NCBI GenBank assembly: GCA_001466705.2
Contig: LATX02000008.1
Location: forward strand, 87,478 to 151,477
DNA: 64,000 nt
DNA from: Moniliophthora roreri
Lineage: Eukaryota > Basidiomycota > Agaricomycetes > Agaricales > Marasmiaceae
Direction of reading: 5' to 3'
Below the pieces are notes generated by a model. That model did no database searches and was not told where the DNA came from. It saw nothing but the letters and a program-made list of their open reading frames with translations. The number at the start of each line of letters is the position of its first letter. Position 1 is the first letter of the stretch. A program made the position numbers and the translations under genes. Shown here in pieces: positions 12,363 to 25,251 of the stretch.

Positions 12363-13080
12363 ATTGAGAGGTCATTACTGAAAGGGTCGCGTCGTTGAGC
12401 GACGTTACGTTTGGGCTTTTTGTAGCACTTTCTCTTTTCTTTTCTTTTCCTTTTCTTTCTATTCTCTTTCGTTTTCCCCGATCGAGTCTTCCTCCCCACT
12501 GTACTACGCTATTGATTTGACATCTCCGCCTGGTTGCCTGATTTCTCGCATATAGAATCCGGTGTAATTCGAATACATTGCATGTACGAATACAGTATAC
12601 CTTTATCTGTTTTCTTGAAACTCTCCATCCTTGACGGATAATCGATGCGACGCGACCCTGACGAGAAAGTGCGATAGTGCGACGGTTGGTAGGCGAGTGG
12701 CAGTGTGAATTGATTCTTTCCAACGCGTCGTACCGCGGCAAATTTCAATCTTTTCTTTTTCCCCTTCTCCACCCGTCGTCTGCTCTTTCGTCGCACAGAT
12801 TTGCTCCAAGGAGTACTTATGGGATTGTCTCTCGATTTCTTTCGGATAGATTACTTGTTGAAGATGGCTTCGCACTTTTTGGACGGGCGAATGGACAACC
12901 TCCGACTTGACCGACTGCACCGTCGCTTTCAGCTCCATCGCTAATGGCTATTCCCCGAATAACCTTTTTTGTACCATTTGGGTTTTCTCAACTGAGCGCT
13001 GATGACACGCCGTTTGCCGTGGCGAGACGCGTACTTTGTATCCAGGAGTTTATGGATTCGGCGCCGAGGATCTGAGGGGG
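12363..13080. other. intergenic with pyrimidine tract
   Basis: Holds the likely 3' UTR of the secreted protein, with a TTTTCTTTTC-type tract at about 12427-12465, and the upstream region of the esterase. No gene recognised. Confidence 0.4.
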
Positions 13081-13088
13081 TATAAAAA
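13081..13088 (+). promoter_or_regulatory. TATA box of carboxylesterase 1
   Basis: TATAAAAA lies about 40 bases upstream of the ATG at 13129. Confidence 0.5.
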
Positions 13089-13128
13089 TGAAGAGTTATG
13101 AAGACGAAGGAGACATAGAACAACCTAG

Positions 13129-15482
<2,354 letters not shown>

Positions 15483-15602
15483 GGCGTTCGAGCTGGGAAC
15501 ATTCAGATACTTTCCTTGATAATGTATTTATTGGCACGTTCTATATCCTACAATACTGGTACATATATTTAATAGAAATTTAAAAGGATGATGATATAAA
15601 GG

Positions 15603-16357
15603 TTAGCCGCATGACATTGCGATCTCTCCTCGAAATATGTTGAGATTTGGATCAGTGTCAACGACCATCGATTCTCCTAGCTCTCTGAACGTCCGCGAAA
15701 ACACTTCGTTGAACCCCTCCCGAACGTCTAGGCGCTCCAGCATATCCTCCATACCGCTCTCTTCCTCGTCCGCATCTGCAGTCCGATCATCTAAACATTC
15801 CATCCATCCTTCAAGCATCTCCATTCCACTCAACAGTAGACTTTTTAACCTGGTTCTCTCCGTCTGACTCATCGGCGATGACCTGACATTGGAATCTCCA
15901 GGTATTTCCACTGTGACTCCCGCTCCTTCCTTCGGATCCCACACTTGCAATCTCAGCACCACTAACCAGGCCTGATCAAGGTCATCTAGCCAATCTAATA
16001 GCGTCGGCAAGTCTTGAGTATTCGGAGTGTACCCTGGTATCGCATTCAACACATCGTTCGTGAGGCGAAGGAGAAATGTTGTTCGTAAGGGGGTTGATGG
16101 GTCGAATGGTGGTATTTGGAGGATCATGGAAAGAAGTTTTTGGGTGATTTCCAGGTAGGAAGGAAGAGTGGCTACGTTGCTGTCAGGTTCTACCCTTCGC
16201 CAGTGAACAAGAGAGATTGTCATCCAACTGGAATGGGGAAGAGTATTCTGTCGACCAACCGCTTTTTGTACGCTCTTGTGAGCTTTATGAATTCATCTTC
16301 GAGGTATTCGACGAGTCTCCGCTCTTGTTTGACAGAAAGTGGACGAAATGTGTTCAT
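15603..16357 (-). CDS. conserved fungal protein of unknown function
   Basis: ATG at 16357 starts MNTFRPLSVKQERRLVEYLE. Exon 1 (16357-16260) ends with the first two bases of a CGG codon; a 65-base GT-AG intron (16259-16195) follows, and exon 2 (16194-15603) continues VEPDSNVATLPSYLEITQKL, giving RAYKKRVEPDSN across the junction and 229 residues in all. Other stretches are PPFDPSTPLRTTFLLRLTND and SSPMSQTERTRLKSLLLSGM. The C-terminal half is rich in acidic residues (DDRTADADEEESGMEDM). I recall similar Agaricomycete proteins annotated only as hypothetical. It looks all-helical, soluble and intact; no signal peptide or membrane span. Starting at the internal ATG at 16223 would lose the conserved N-terminal helix. 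Confidence 0.7.
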
Positions 16358-17392
16358 TGCTGGTGGTGGGGCGAGTTATGTGAACGAGTGTCCAATGAAC
16401 GTGACGTTGATTTCGAACTCGGCAATAGCCGAGACCTCTCACTTTTATCATTCATGTCGTCGTCTTGTTCAAGGACTCCCGGACTACATCGAAAGCAATA
16501 GAGCCACCGCACAAAGTTCATTTCGCTTCATTATTACTCGTCAAAGAAGACACTATGATTCTCGCGCTCGTTGAACCTCTTTGATGTACAGTTTGCCGCT
16601 CGACTGCTGCGGTACGCAGCTTGTATGTAGCCTACGCCCAAACCCAGTGTGCTCTAGACTCCGAGCATCTTGATATCATAAGAGAACGTATTTCCTGTCA
16701 ATGTGTCATGATATGTGGGTCCCAGGACTTGTAAATGGTGGGGCGCTCACGTCCAACTGTACATGCTTTTTTTTTGACGTTCGAAACCCACGACGCAGGT
16801 CTCAGTCTGCATCAGATAACTGCGATCCCATACAAGTAACGCGGGCGAAGCATGTTATGTAAGGTAACTTTTAGCGTTGTTACCCATTTCATCCCTACAT
16901 TGTCCCCACATGAGCCTTGACATCCTCATTGACTGTGCCACAACCCGCTGCTTCATGGCGTCACTTGACACCGGAAGCAGAGGCCAAGTCACTTACAGTT
17001 TAAGTGTTGCAGGGTCACTCATTTGCAGTTCACGAAGGCCCGGTAAAGACAAAGGACTTTGCGGGTTGCCATCTCCCCTAATAGGAAATCGGCTAAAAAT
17101 CTTATCATTCCTTTGTCACTCACAAAGCCTGTGGCTTTGTTGACCATTGGGCAAGTGACCTGGTCCCTGTCTCCGGTGTGAGCAGCGGTACCGCTGGTAA
17201 AGAAACTTCTGGGACCCACCATGCCCTAATTCGCAGTGTGTTGACAGTTCAACCGACGCCCACTTCATTGTTCACAACAATTATGTTTCACAAAGGGCAC
17301 CGCACTAAGATAAAGTTTTCGGGATCCATGTGAGCTAAAGGTATCAGGTTCTTCTACTGTCTAGAAGAGAAAGGATCAAAGGTAAAATCCAG
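16358..17392. other. intergenic, about 1 kb
   Basis: No gene recognised; a plus-strand frame at 16877-17143 has no supporting features. Confidence 0.35.
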
Positions 17393-17400
17393 TATATATA
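17393..17400 (+). promoter_or_regulatory. TATA box of the P450 gene
   Basis: TATATATA lies 34 bases upstream of the ATG at 17434. Confidence 0.5.
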
Positions 17401-17433
17401 GATGGCGGGTGGGCATGAGGTATTCAGAGCCCC

Positions 17434-18681
17434 ATGTTCGACCTTTCCAGTTATCCAACCCTAGTATTCTGCATTGCTTCCGCCGCACTCGTCGTGGTAG
17501 TCACTGTCCACTTTAATCCTCACTTGGCTTTGTCCCTGGCCTGGACAAGGACAAGTGTGGATTATAGTGGACATCGTATAACCCATGAAAGCTGGGATGC
17601 CGTCGAACATCTCTTGAATCCTCCCAATGTGGATATCCATGCTCTTCTATATTCTCGATCTATCCCTAACCAGAGACTTGTCCGTGCATTCGGACTTACC
17701 AATACCTTCGTCAGCGCGGATGCCGACGTACATGCACGATTTCGTTCTCGAGCGTCCAAGATCATGAACCACGTGAATTGGGCATCGCTCTTCAATACAG
17801 CCTCAAGAGCTGTAGAGGTTTCCGTCTCGACCTCCAACCAGGATATACCATACGACGTATATGTCCAGGAAGTCACCCTCCGGGTGGTGATTATCAGCTT
17901 CCTGGGTATCGACCGTCGTCCAGAAGACCTGGATTCGAATGACGTTCGAGCCGTAGCGGCCCTTATATCCCAGCTATGGACGCTATCAAAGACAGTCCAA
18001 GAGCCAGACCAGGCATTGAAAGACAAGTTACAGGTCCATCTCGGTCGTTTATTTGACGGCCAAACCGATTTTGACAACCCTCTGGACTTTGTAATCCCCG
18101 CATGGGAGACGCTTTGGAGGGTGGTCGCTACAACTTTGGCGTACGTCCACAACGACGCACGGTATAAAGATGTCTTCCTTGACCTTGCGGAGAATAAAAC
18201 TACGCAACAGTTCAGGACTGCTGATAGCGGCAACCCCAGCGCACAATCCATCGTCACAGAAGTTCTTCGACTTCACCCTCCTTCGCGCCATATCCACCGG
18301 GCGATACCGTCCGAGTCTAGATTTCTTCCAGCATTTCTCGAGGGACTCGTCGGTCGCCGTTTTCATCTTGAAATAGCGGATATAGAGTCTGTCCACCTTT
18401 CTCCAGAAATCTGGGGTAGAGATTCCGCAAGAACATTCGATCCAATGCGACACGAAAGACCACAAACTAGGGATCGACAGACGCTTGCGTTTGGAGCTGG
18501 TCGCCTTCAGTGCATCGCCAAGAACTGGGCGCCAATGGCGGCAGCGATGATAGCGGCAGCTATGATAGCAAAAGCACGCTCGGATGAAGACGGAAGCTTG
18601 GAGATGCAGTTCCGAGTCATTGAAGGAGGTTGCATAGGAGGAAGATGTGGATGGGAGGGATGGAGAGTCGCAAGGAAGTAA
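17434..18681 (+). CDS. atypical cytochrome P450, intronless
   Basis: A 415-residue protein in a single exon, unusual among its intron-rich neighbours and shorter than a typical P450 (about 500). The N-terminal hydrophobic stretch (VFCIASAALVVVVTVHF) should anchor it in the ER membrane. The K-helix ExxR motif is present as TEVLRLHPPSRHIHRA. The heme loop reads LAFGAGRLQCIAKNWAPMAA: the Cys thiolate ligand is present, but the Arg usually two residues before the Cys is displaced (GRLQC rather than GxRxC). There is no AGxxTT I-helix motif; the equivalent region reads IPAWETLWRVVATTLAYVHN. I recall a fungal P450 group with the same PAxETLWRVV pattern, so this is probably a real subfamily rather than decay. 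Substrate unknown. Confidence 0.8.
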   Translation: MFDLSSYPTLVFCIASAALVVVVTVHFNPHLALSLAWTRTSVDYSGHRITHESWDAVEHLLNPPNVDIHALLYSRSIPNQRLVRAFGLTNTFVSADADVHARFRSRASKIMNHVNWASLFNTASRAVEVSVSTSNQDIPYDVYVQEVTLRVVIISFLGIDRRPEDLDSNDVRAVAALISQLWTLSKTVQEPDQALKDKLQVHLGRLFDGQTDFDNPLDFVIPAWETLWRVVATTLAYVHNDARYKDVFLDLAENKTTQQFRTADSGNPSAQSIVTEVLRLHPPSRHIHRAIPSESRFLPAFLEGLVGRRFHLEIADIESVHLSPEIWGRDSARTFDPMRHERPQTRDRQTLAFGAGRLQCIAKNWAPMAAAMIAAAMIAKARSDEDGSLEMQFRVIEGGCIGGRCGWEGWRVARK

Positions 18682-18949
18682 TGAAGCGAAGCACGAATTC
18701 GAACGAATTTTTTAATTATGTTTCACCTATTGATTATACCCACTCTTGGTATTCCCTGGCTGAGTCGTCATTATTGACTAGGACGATAATCTCTCTGCAT
18801 GAATGTAAATACTCGCTGTATACCCTGTGAAAAGACGCACCTAATTGTCGTGGATTAGAATACAAGGGGCCGTTTATGGCATTGACACGAGCCGGATTCG
18901 GTGAGACTCCTTCAGAATCACACGTACCATCACCATCCAATCCTGACGT
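18682..18949. other. intergenic
   Basis: 3' flank of the P450 gene; nothing recognised. Confidence 0.3.
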
Positions 18950-19345
18950 TCAACCTCAATCTTGGGAATTTTTTGGTCGACCGTCACTGCGAGTCATACG
19001 AAGAAGATCGCCTTAAACGCAATCATGCTCTGTGCATACTGTATCGTTCATGTGGCAAGCCAAATACCGCCCACATAACCGCGTACCCAGGATTATCATT
19101 GGGATCTGCTACCTCGCCTGCGTTATCATTATTCGTTTTTGCTTGACGGAGAGAACGAGCGACGTGATGCGGAGCCTGCAGTATGATGATGTGTAGGTAG
19201 AGAAGATGAACAAAGACGGAGAGATAGAGAAGGTGAAGGTGGATAAGGATAAGGTATGCTCGTTAGCCTCTTGAATCTTTGATAGGGTATTCAAAACGTC
19301 TGCTAGACAACTATGGATCTAACTGCAGATATGTATTATCATTAT
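18950..19345 (+). pseudogene. decayed 3' end of an MFS transporter
   Basis: Fragments in shifting plus-strand frames match the C-terminus of the transporter at 4052-6465: STVTA-HTKKI-LNA-MLCAYC (about 18975-19045), then ERRDAEPA and VEKMNKDGEIEKVKVDKDK. Next comes a donor-like GTATGCTCG followed by CTCTTGAATCTTTGATAGGGTA, nearly identical to the transporter's last intron (CCTCTTGAATCTTTGATAGGGTA on its coding strand). The fragment ends GCAGATATGTATTAT, matching the AGATATGTATTATAG that carries the transporter's stop codon. Several stops and frameshifts interrupt it, so it is a relic. It lies about 180 bases upstream of the DUF6593 gene. Confidence 0.75.
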
Positions 19346-19522
19346 GCTCTCCATCCGGTGGTGCCGGACTTGCGACGAAAATCTCATATTTCTCTTGGCA
19401 CCGAAAAGCACTGTGACTCAGGTACCCGCTCATCATACCATGGAGATTCTTTTCCACAGCTATTTGATAGCCATCGACGAAATAAAAAGGCCAGTCACTC
19501 GGGACATCATGTCAACTCAACC

Positions 19523-20260
19523 ATGGCTTCTCCAAGTACAGAATCCTTTTCTACGCTTCTGGACCCGGAGTATCAGGTGACAGGAGCAACTCGCTTGGTG
19601 TTCGACCGCAACAACATTCGAAATACCTCCATCTCTATACGCTCCTCCCCTGCATATACCTTGAAGACAACTACAGGCACATTAGGCTCCAAGACGGAGA
19701 TCATTGATGCGATAACTGATCAGTCAATAGCTTCTATCGAACGGAGGGAGCTTCTCCCTAATATCGTGAAGCTGAAATCTGTCGAAGACGGCAAGTCGAT
19801 GAAATTGAGCAAGTGGCTGCGGAAAGTCAAGTTGCCCGATGGGAGGTGAGCTCCGGAATCTGTCGTCACCAAGTACAAGTACAAGTCTGATCCCCTGGCT
19901 CTGCTTAGTCACGGTACGGTGGTGAATACTCTACCCCAAGGCCAATTCATATGGAAGACAGACCCAGTACATCGTTTAGTGGTAAGAGCTCTCTTAATCG
20001 AGTAGATTGTAAGATTAAAGGGAATTATCAAGCTTTATCCCGAAGGTTCAACCATGCCAGTAGCTCGCCTGGAGCGTGCAACGACCTCGACTCCGTTAGC
20101 ACTACTGGTCTTTCCAGGAGCCATGCAGTATGCAGATCAGATCATTACGTCGTTCCTCGCAGTCGAGCAGGAGTTAAGGATGCAAGAATTTTCGATGAAG
20201 AGGAGGGCTGATGCTTCGCTGTTTGAGGCATCTAATGTGTTTGGAGGTGGCAGTTATTGA
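19523..20260 (+). CDS. DUF6593-family protein
   Basis: A basidiomycete family of unknown function (DUF6593). I chose the ATG at 19523 (MASPSTESFSTLLDPEYQV); the open frame extends upstream but runs into the MFS relic. Exon 1 carries GSKTEIIDAITDQSIASIER and KSMKLSKWLRKVKLPDG. A 64-base intron (GTGAGC to CTTAG) leads to HGTVVNTLPQGQFIWKTDPV, and a second short intron after HRLV leads to IVRLKGIIKLYPEGSTMPVA, then LALLVFPGAMQYADQIITSF. The protein ends EASNVFGGGSY. The order (nucleotide-like beta strands, ERREILP-type motif, KWLRK, then a terminal helix with 'ADQIITSFL') matches the family. No signal peptide or membrane segment. It seems intact. Confidence 0.8.
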
Positions 20261-20358
20261 GTAAATTCTCTGGATCACCGGAACAACATTTGGCGATGAG
20301 CAGTTAGGGTGCCGACAAGTTTGCTGTTAAACGACTACATTTGTTGATACGCTCTCGG

Positions 20359-22669
20359 TTAATGACGGAACAGTACAGGATTACTATTTATAAAATCAAT
20401 TCCATTTGCACGGTAGTTGTCCTGCGAGGGTTGTGAGATGGAGAAGCCTAAAAGTAGATAGAACCTACCGGGATAGCGGTTACGTTGTTCGTGTTGAATT
20501 CGAGAATGGACTACAGAGAGGCATATATATCAGCTCGAAGCACTAGGGTAGAAATTGGAACTCACTGGGTTCGATGTGGCGTACTGAGGCCAAGCGGGTC
20601 CTGTATTTCAAGAGATTAATCGGGATGTTAGCGAAAGCTTGACTTGGAGCTCACTCGATTCTCCCTTTCCATCGTTGGGATCCAGAATGGTTGCAAATGA
20701 AATCCAATAATCCATCATCTTCAGACTCAGGGCGATATCGAGTGACGAACCGCCAGCCAGCGGAACAAGACCAAATACATAGAGTAGTTCCAGTGCGTGC
20801 GAAACTTCAAGGACAGTCAGTTAATACCCGAAAAAGCAGAATGATTAGACCTCTTACCTCCTAGTTGAGGCGGGACAATCGCGAGGCGGGGACCGGTGAA
20901 CAGATAGCCATACCCTTTGACACCAGCTTGAACAGCAGCCTTTGTCCAAAGTCGTCGCACGGAGTGGAACAGGAGATCGCCAGCTAGAGTGAATTTCAGT
21001 CAGCATCTCCGGAATTGTTGAAAGAAAGGAGAAATGAGACGAACTAATGGCCGCAAATCGTTTATACTGGCTGCTTAACCCAAATGTCTCGTTTCCGGTA
21101 TTGAAAGGCGATCCTAAAGCGGGCACATCGGGATACAACTGAAGGACTTGGTCTGCAGCGGCTTGCAGTTCTGCATTTCCACTTCCATCACTATTCGTCG
21201 TGTAGTTAGAGATAATATCATTTCGAATAGTATCTGACGAAGAGGTCGTGGTCGGTGCGAACAGTGTACCTGGAAAGCGTGAACGAACGTGCTTTCGTGC
21301 AGAAAAACAAATCGTAGTTACCTTCATCGAGATTGTTACCAGAGATGAAAGGAATCTTGGAAAACTGACCCTTTGTGTACATTTCTGAAGGCAGTTCAGG
21401 CAAAACACCACCAGGCCCATCTAGAGCGGGTACGAAAGGGAATTGTTCACGTGCCTCCGCCAAGGAGACTCCCGTAGCTTGCAAAAGAATACTTGAGCTT
21501 GCTGTTCTCAGACAGGTGAATGAATCCCCAGGTGCTGAGTTAGAGCACTCTGGGACAGCTGCCACAAACGAGTCCCAGTTTCCCTGACGACGCGAAGCTT
21601 CAAAGGTGAGTGAAGTACCTGCACCACCTGACTCCAAAATCTATAATTATCGTAAGATGTAGCACCTGCGGAAAGCTGTTGAATACCCACAGCACCTCTG
21701 ACGAGATTCTCTAGACCCGAGTTGAGGTAGAGAACACCTATCGACACAGCTCCGGCACTTTCGCCAAAAACAGTCACCTGAGCAACAGATGTTCAGGAAC
21801 TCGGAGTCTAGAAACGATATCAGTGACAGCGTACCTTTGCGGGATCGCCTCCAAAAGCAGCTATATTTCTCTTGATCCATTCAAGCGCAGTTAGCTGATC
21901 CTTCAAGCCGAGATTCAAGGCACCTTTCTGCTCGGCTTCAGTTCCTTGAGGGAATCCGAGAGGGCCTAGTCTGTAGTTGAGGCTAGCGTAGATGACTGGA
22001 GTGCCCTGCAATTGCGAAGAGGTCAGTTATTGAAGTGTCATGGCATGAAGCACTTACACGAGCAATGCTTCTGAGAACGAGAGGGTTCCCATCTAGCTGG
22101 CTTGAATTTCCAGCTATAAAGAACGAAAATTCTGAGCACAATTTTCCAAGGGGTAACTCTTGGAGAGCTCACCGAGAAAACCTCCGCCATGAATGAACAC
22201 CATGACGGGTAACAGCCGGTTCCCTCGGATCAAGTTAATCGGTCGGTGAACATTGACTGTAAGGCAATCTTCTGAACTTGTAACGTTCTGTATGATAGCT
22301 CAGATTCTACTAGCACGAGAGAATGACGCGAAGACTTACTGCACGAAGACTTACCGCAGGTAGCTGAAGGCATTGCGGGCCAAAGTTGGTGGCATTGAAG
22401 GTAGGAGCATCAAGGGCAGGCTTCAGAATGGGAGGCTGGAAACGTAGGTTTCCCAGAGGCGGTTCAGCGTATGGAATGCCTAGTATCCAGAACAATATTC
22501 GGCGGCGTTCAGAATTATGAAACATGAGCTGATACTTACCACCGAAGAACTCGAGAACCTGAAGCGTACTCGTGCCAGTGAGAGTTGTGTTTCCGAGCTG
22601 AACCTGTGCAGCCAAAGTCACAGCTGAAAAGGACGCGAGTAACAAGGACCGGCTGAGTAGCAGCTGCAT
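20359..22669 (-). CDS. secreted type-B carboxylesterase/lipase, copy 2
   Basis: ATG at 22669 starts [20 protein letters not shown], a signal peptide. Exons in order carry [29 protein letters not shown] (oxyanion hole), [34 protein letters not shown] (canonical nucleophile elbow), ISGNNLDEG (catalytic acid), [19 protein letters not shown] (catalytic His) and [13 protein letters not shown], ending LFRH with TAA at 20359-20361. All catalytic residues are present, so this should be an active extracellular esterase. The exon ending QLPA has a duplicated 5' splice site (see findings). It is tandem to, and nearly identical with, the copy at 23165-24667, with shared upstream sequence, and is a more distant paralogue of copy 1 at 13.1 kb, which points the other way. 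Confidence 0.9.
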
Positions 22670-23163
22670 TGCGGTAGTTCAAGATTAGCGTTAAGGGAGG
22701 ACAGGACGTGATTTTTAATCGCGTGGCTCGTGGGAAGAGGAGTTGAACCCCCAACTTCTCACAGCCGTAAATGGATGGAATGAGATATGATTGATGACTA
22801 GGTGTTGCGTATGACCCCCAGTGAGAAATCGTCTGACGGTATCCGATGGTATCCGTTGGTATAAGATGCCTCAAAATCCATCGGATACCATCGGATACCA
22901 ACGCATATCATCAGTATAAGTCGCCGCCTTTTCTGACGGTAACCGATGATATCCGATGATATCTGATGTTTTTGTGTGGGGTAGGTTTGAGCAGGTCTGT
23001 TACCAGCTTTTCGTCAGATACCATCGAATAGATGTAAGAAAATCTGATGTATTCCGACAACATACCCTAGATACATGAACTTGTAATCTACGTAAAGTCC
23101 TTCTGTCACCGTAAACTAACCCTTTGCCCTATCCGCCCCCAAACCCTCTGCCCTGACCGTCCC
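22670..23163. other. spacer between esterase copies
   Basis: Holds the copy-2 promoter region (22670-22800, similar to 24668-24810) and a block of ATCCGATGGTATCC-type repeats with an inverted pair at 22838-22903; ends at an assembly gap (N at 23164). Confidence 0.5.
22838..22903. repeat. inverted repeat of GGTATCCGATGGTATCCG type
   Basis: Left arm 22838-22860 and right arm 22878-22903 are inverted copies (one mismatch over about 22 bases) with a spacer of about 17 bases. Similar ATCCGATG / GATATCCGATG words continue to about 23050. Confidence 0.6.
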
Positions 23164-23164
23164 N
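23164..23164. other. assembly gap (single N)
   Basis: Single N at the 3' truncation of esterase copy 3; flanks do not join coherently. Confidence 0.9.
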
Positions 23165-24667
23165 ATGAGATCGCCAGCTAAAGTGCATCTCAGTTAGCAT
23201 CTCCTGAACCGTTGAAAGGAGAAATGAGACGAACTAATGGCCGCCGATCGTTTGTACTGGCTGCTTAACCCAAATGTCTCGTTTCCGGTATTGAAAGGCG
23301 ATCCTAAAGCGGGCACGTCGGGATACAGTTGAAGGAGCTGGTCTGCAGCGGCTTGCAGTGCTGGGTCATCACTGTTCGTCGTGTAATTAGAAATAATACC
23401 ATTTCTAATAGTATCTGACGAAGAGGTTGCGGTCGGCGTGAACGGCGTAGCTAAAAAGTGTCAACGAACGTCCTTCGTTCAGGAAAGTAAATCGCAGTTA
23501 CCTTCATCGAGATTGGTACCAGAGATGAAAGGAATCTTGGAAAACTGACCCTTCGCGTACATTTCTGAAGGAAGTTCAGGCAAAACACCACCAGGCCCGT
23601 CTAGAGCTGGTACAAAAGGGAATTGTTCGCGTGCCTCCGCAAATGAGACCCCCGTAGCTTGCAAAAGAGTACTTGAGCTTGCTGTTTTCAGACAAGTGAA
23701 TGAATCCCCAGGTGCTGAGTTAGAGCACTCTGGGACAGCTGCCACAAACGAGTCCCAGTTTTCCTGACGACGCGAAGCTTCAAAGGTAAATGTAGTGCCT
23801 GCGCCGCCTGACTCCAAAANGGAAATGGTATCGGTGACAGCGTACCTTTGTGGGATCGCCTCCAAAAGCAGCTATATTTCTCTTGATCCATTCAAGCGCA
23901 GTTAGCTGATCCTTCAAGCCAAGATTCAAGGCACTTTTCTGCTCGGCTTCAGTTCCTTGAGGGAATCCGAGAGGGCCTAGTCTGTAGTTGAGACTAGCGT
24001 AGATGACTGGAGTGCCCTGCAATTGCGAAGAGGTCAGTTATTGAAGTGTCATGTCATGAAGCACTTACACGAGCGATGCCTCTAAGAACGAGAGGATTCC
24101 CGTCTAGCTGGCCTGAACTTCCAGCTATAAAGAACGAAAAGTCTGAGCACAATTTTCCAGGAGGTAACTCTTGGGGCGCTCACCGAGAAAACCTCCGCCG
24201 TGAATGAACACCATGACGGGTAACAGCTGATTCCCTCGGATCAAATCAATCGGTCGGTGAATATTGACCGTAAGGCAATCTTCTGAACTGGTAACGTTCT
24301 GTATAATGCTCAGATTCTACTAGCACGAGAGAATAACATAAATGAAACCTACTGCGGGTAGCTGAAGGCATTGCGGACCAAAGTTGGTAGCATTGAAGGT
24401 GGGAACATCAAGGGCAGGCTTCAGAACGGGAGGCTGGAAACGCAGGTTTCCCAGAGGCGGTTCAGCATATGGAATGCCTATTATCCAGAACAACATTCGG
24501 CGACGGTCAAATTTATGAAACATGAGCTGATACTTACCACCAAAGAACTCGAGAACCAGAAGCGTGCTCGTGCCAGTGAGGGTTGTGTTTCCGAGCTGAA
24601 CTTGCGCAGCTAAAGTCACAGCTGAAAAGGACGCGAGTAACAAGGACCGACTGAGTAGCAGCTGCAT
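23165..24667 (-). CDS. type-B carboxylesterase, copy 3, incomplete because of assembly gaps
   Basis: Near-identical tandem paralogue of the gene at 20359-22669. ATG at 24667 begins the same signal peptide ([20 protein letters not shown]). The exons for [70 protein letters not shown] and [19 protein letters not shown] are all present. A single N at 23820 replaces the exon that should carry the GESAG nucleophile (about 170-190 bases in copy 2), and another N at 23164 cuts off the 3' exons with the catalytic His. Both are assembly gaps, so whether the gene is functional cannot be judged. Amino-acid changes against copy 2 (for example QLDG contexts, ENWDSF for GNWDSF) show it is not a simple assembly duplicate. 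Confidence 0.75.
23820..23820. other. assembly gap (single N)
   Basis: Single N where copy 2 has about 170-190 bases including the GESAG exon. Confidence 0.9.
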
Positions 24668-25251
24668 TGCGGTGGTTCTAGATTAGTGTTAAGGGAGGAC
24701 AGGACGTGATTTTTATAGCGCACCGAGCAGCCTTCTCACAGCCGTAAATTGCCCGCCTATCATGAAATGAGATGTGATTGATGACTAGGTGCCGTGTATG
24801 ACCCATTGATTTAGAGCGCTCTTTGGGTAGTGAATGACTAGGATTGGACGAAAAACTCTCATGAAACGTCAAATGAATTGCCAGAGAAAGTCACTGATAA
24901 AGATGATCAATCATTGTTGACGTATAGAATGAAATGCCGCCTACTGTCGCGAGGTGATTCCAATTTTGAGCATTTGAAGTTTGCGAAAGGCACAATGACA
25001 AGCTGAGAATATATGTGATGCTGTAGCCGTTTCCGCTGCTGGCTTCGTAGGAATTCAGTTGAAAGTTGGTCTTGGTGGTAGAAGGAAGAGCCGCGGGATT
25101 TGAAAAGCGTCGGCAGACTAGCCGCGAGCAGGTGAGACCCAACTCTTACGGTAAAAGATGAATAGTCCAAGTACAATTGACACATATTCTACGCAGCACA
25201 TTAGTAGTAGTAAAGTGTATTGTATTAACTCGCATGCCTCTGTTTCGCTAA
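24668..25251. other. upstream region of esterase copy 3
   Basis: The first 140 bases resemble the region upstream of copy 2 and include TATAAAAA on the minus strand at about 24710-24717. Beyond that no gene is recognised. Confidence 0.4.
24710..24717 (-). promoter_or_regulatory. TATA box of esterase copy 3
   Basis: TATAAAAA on the minus strand about 43 bases upstream of the ATG at 24667; the matching place in copy 2 reads ATTAAAAA (22711-22720). Confidence 0.5.
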
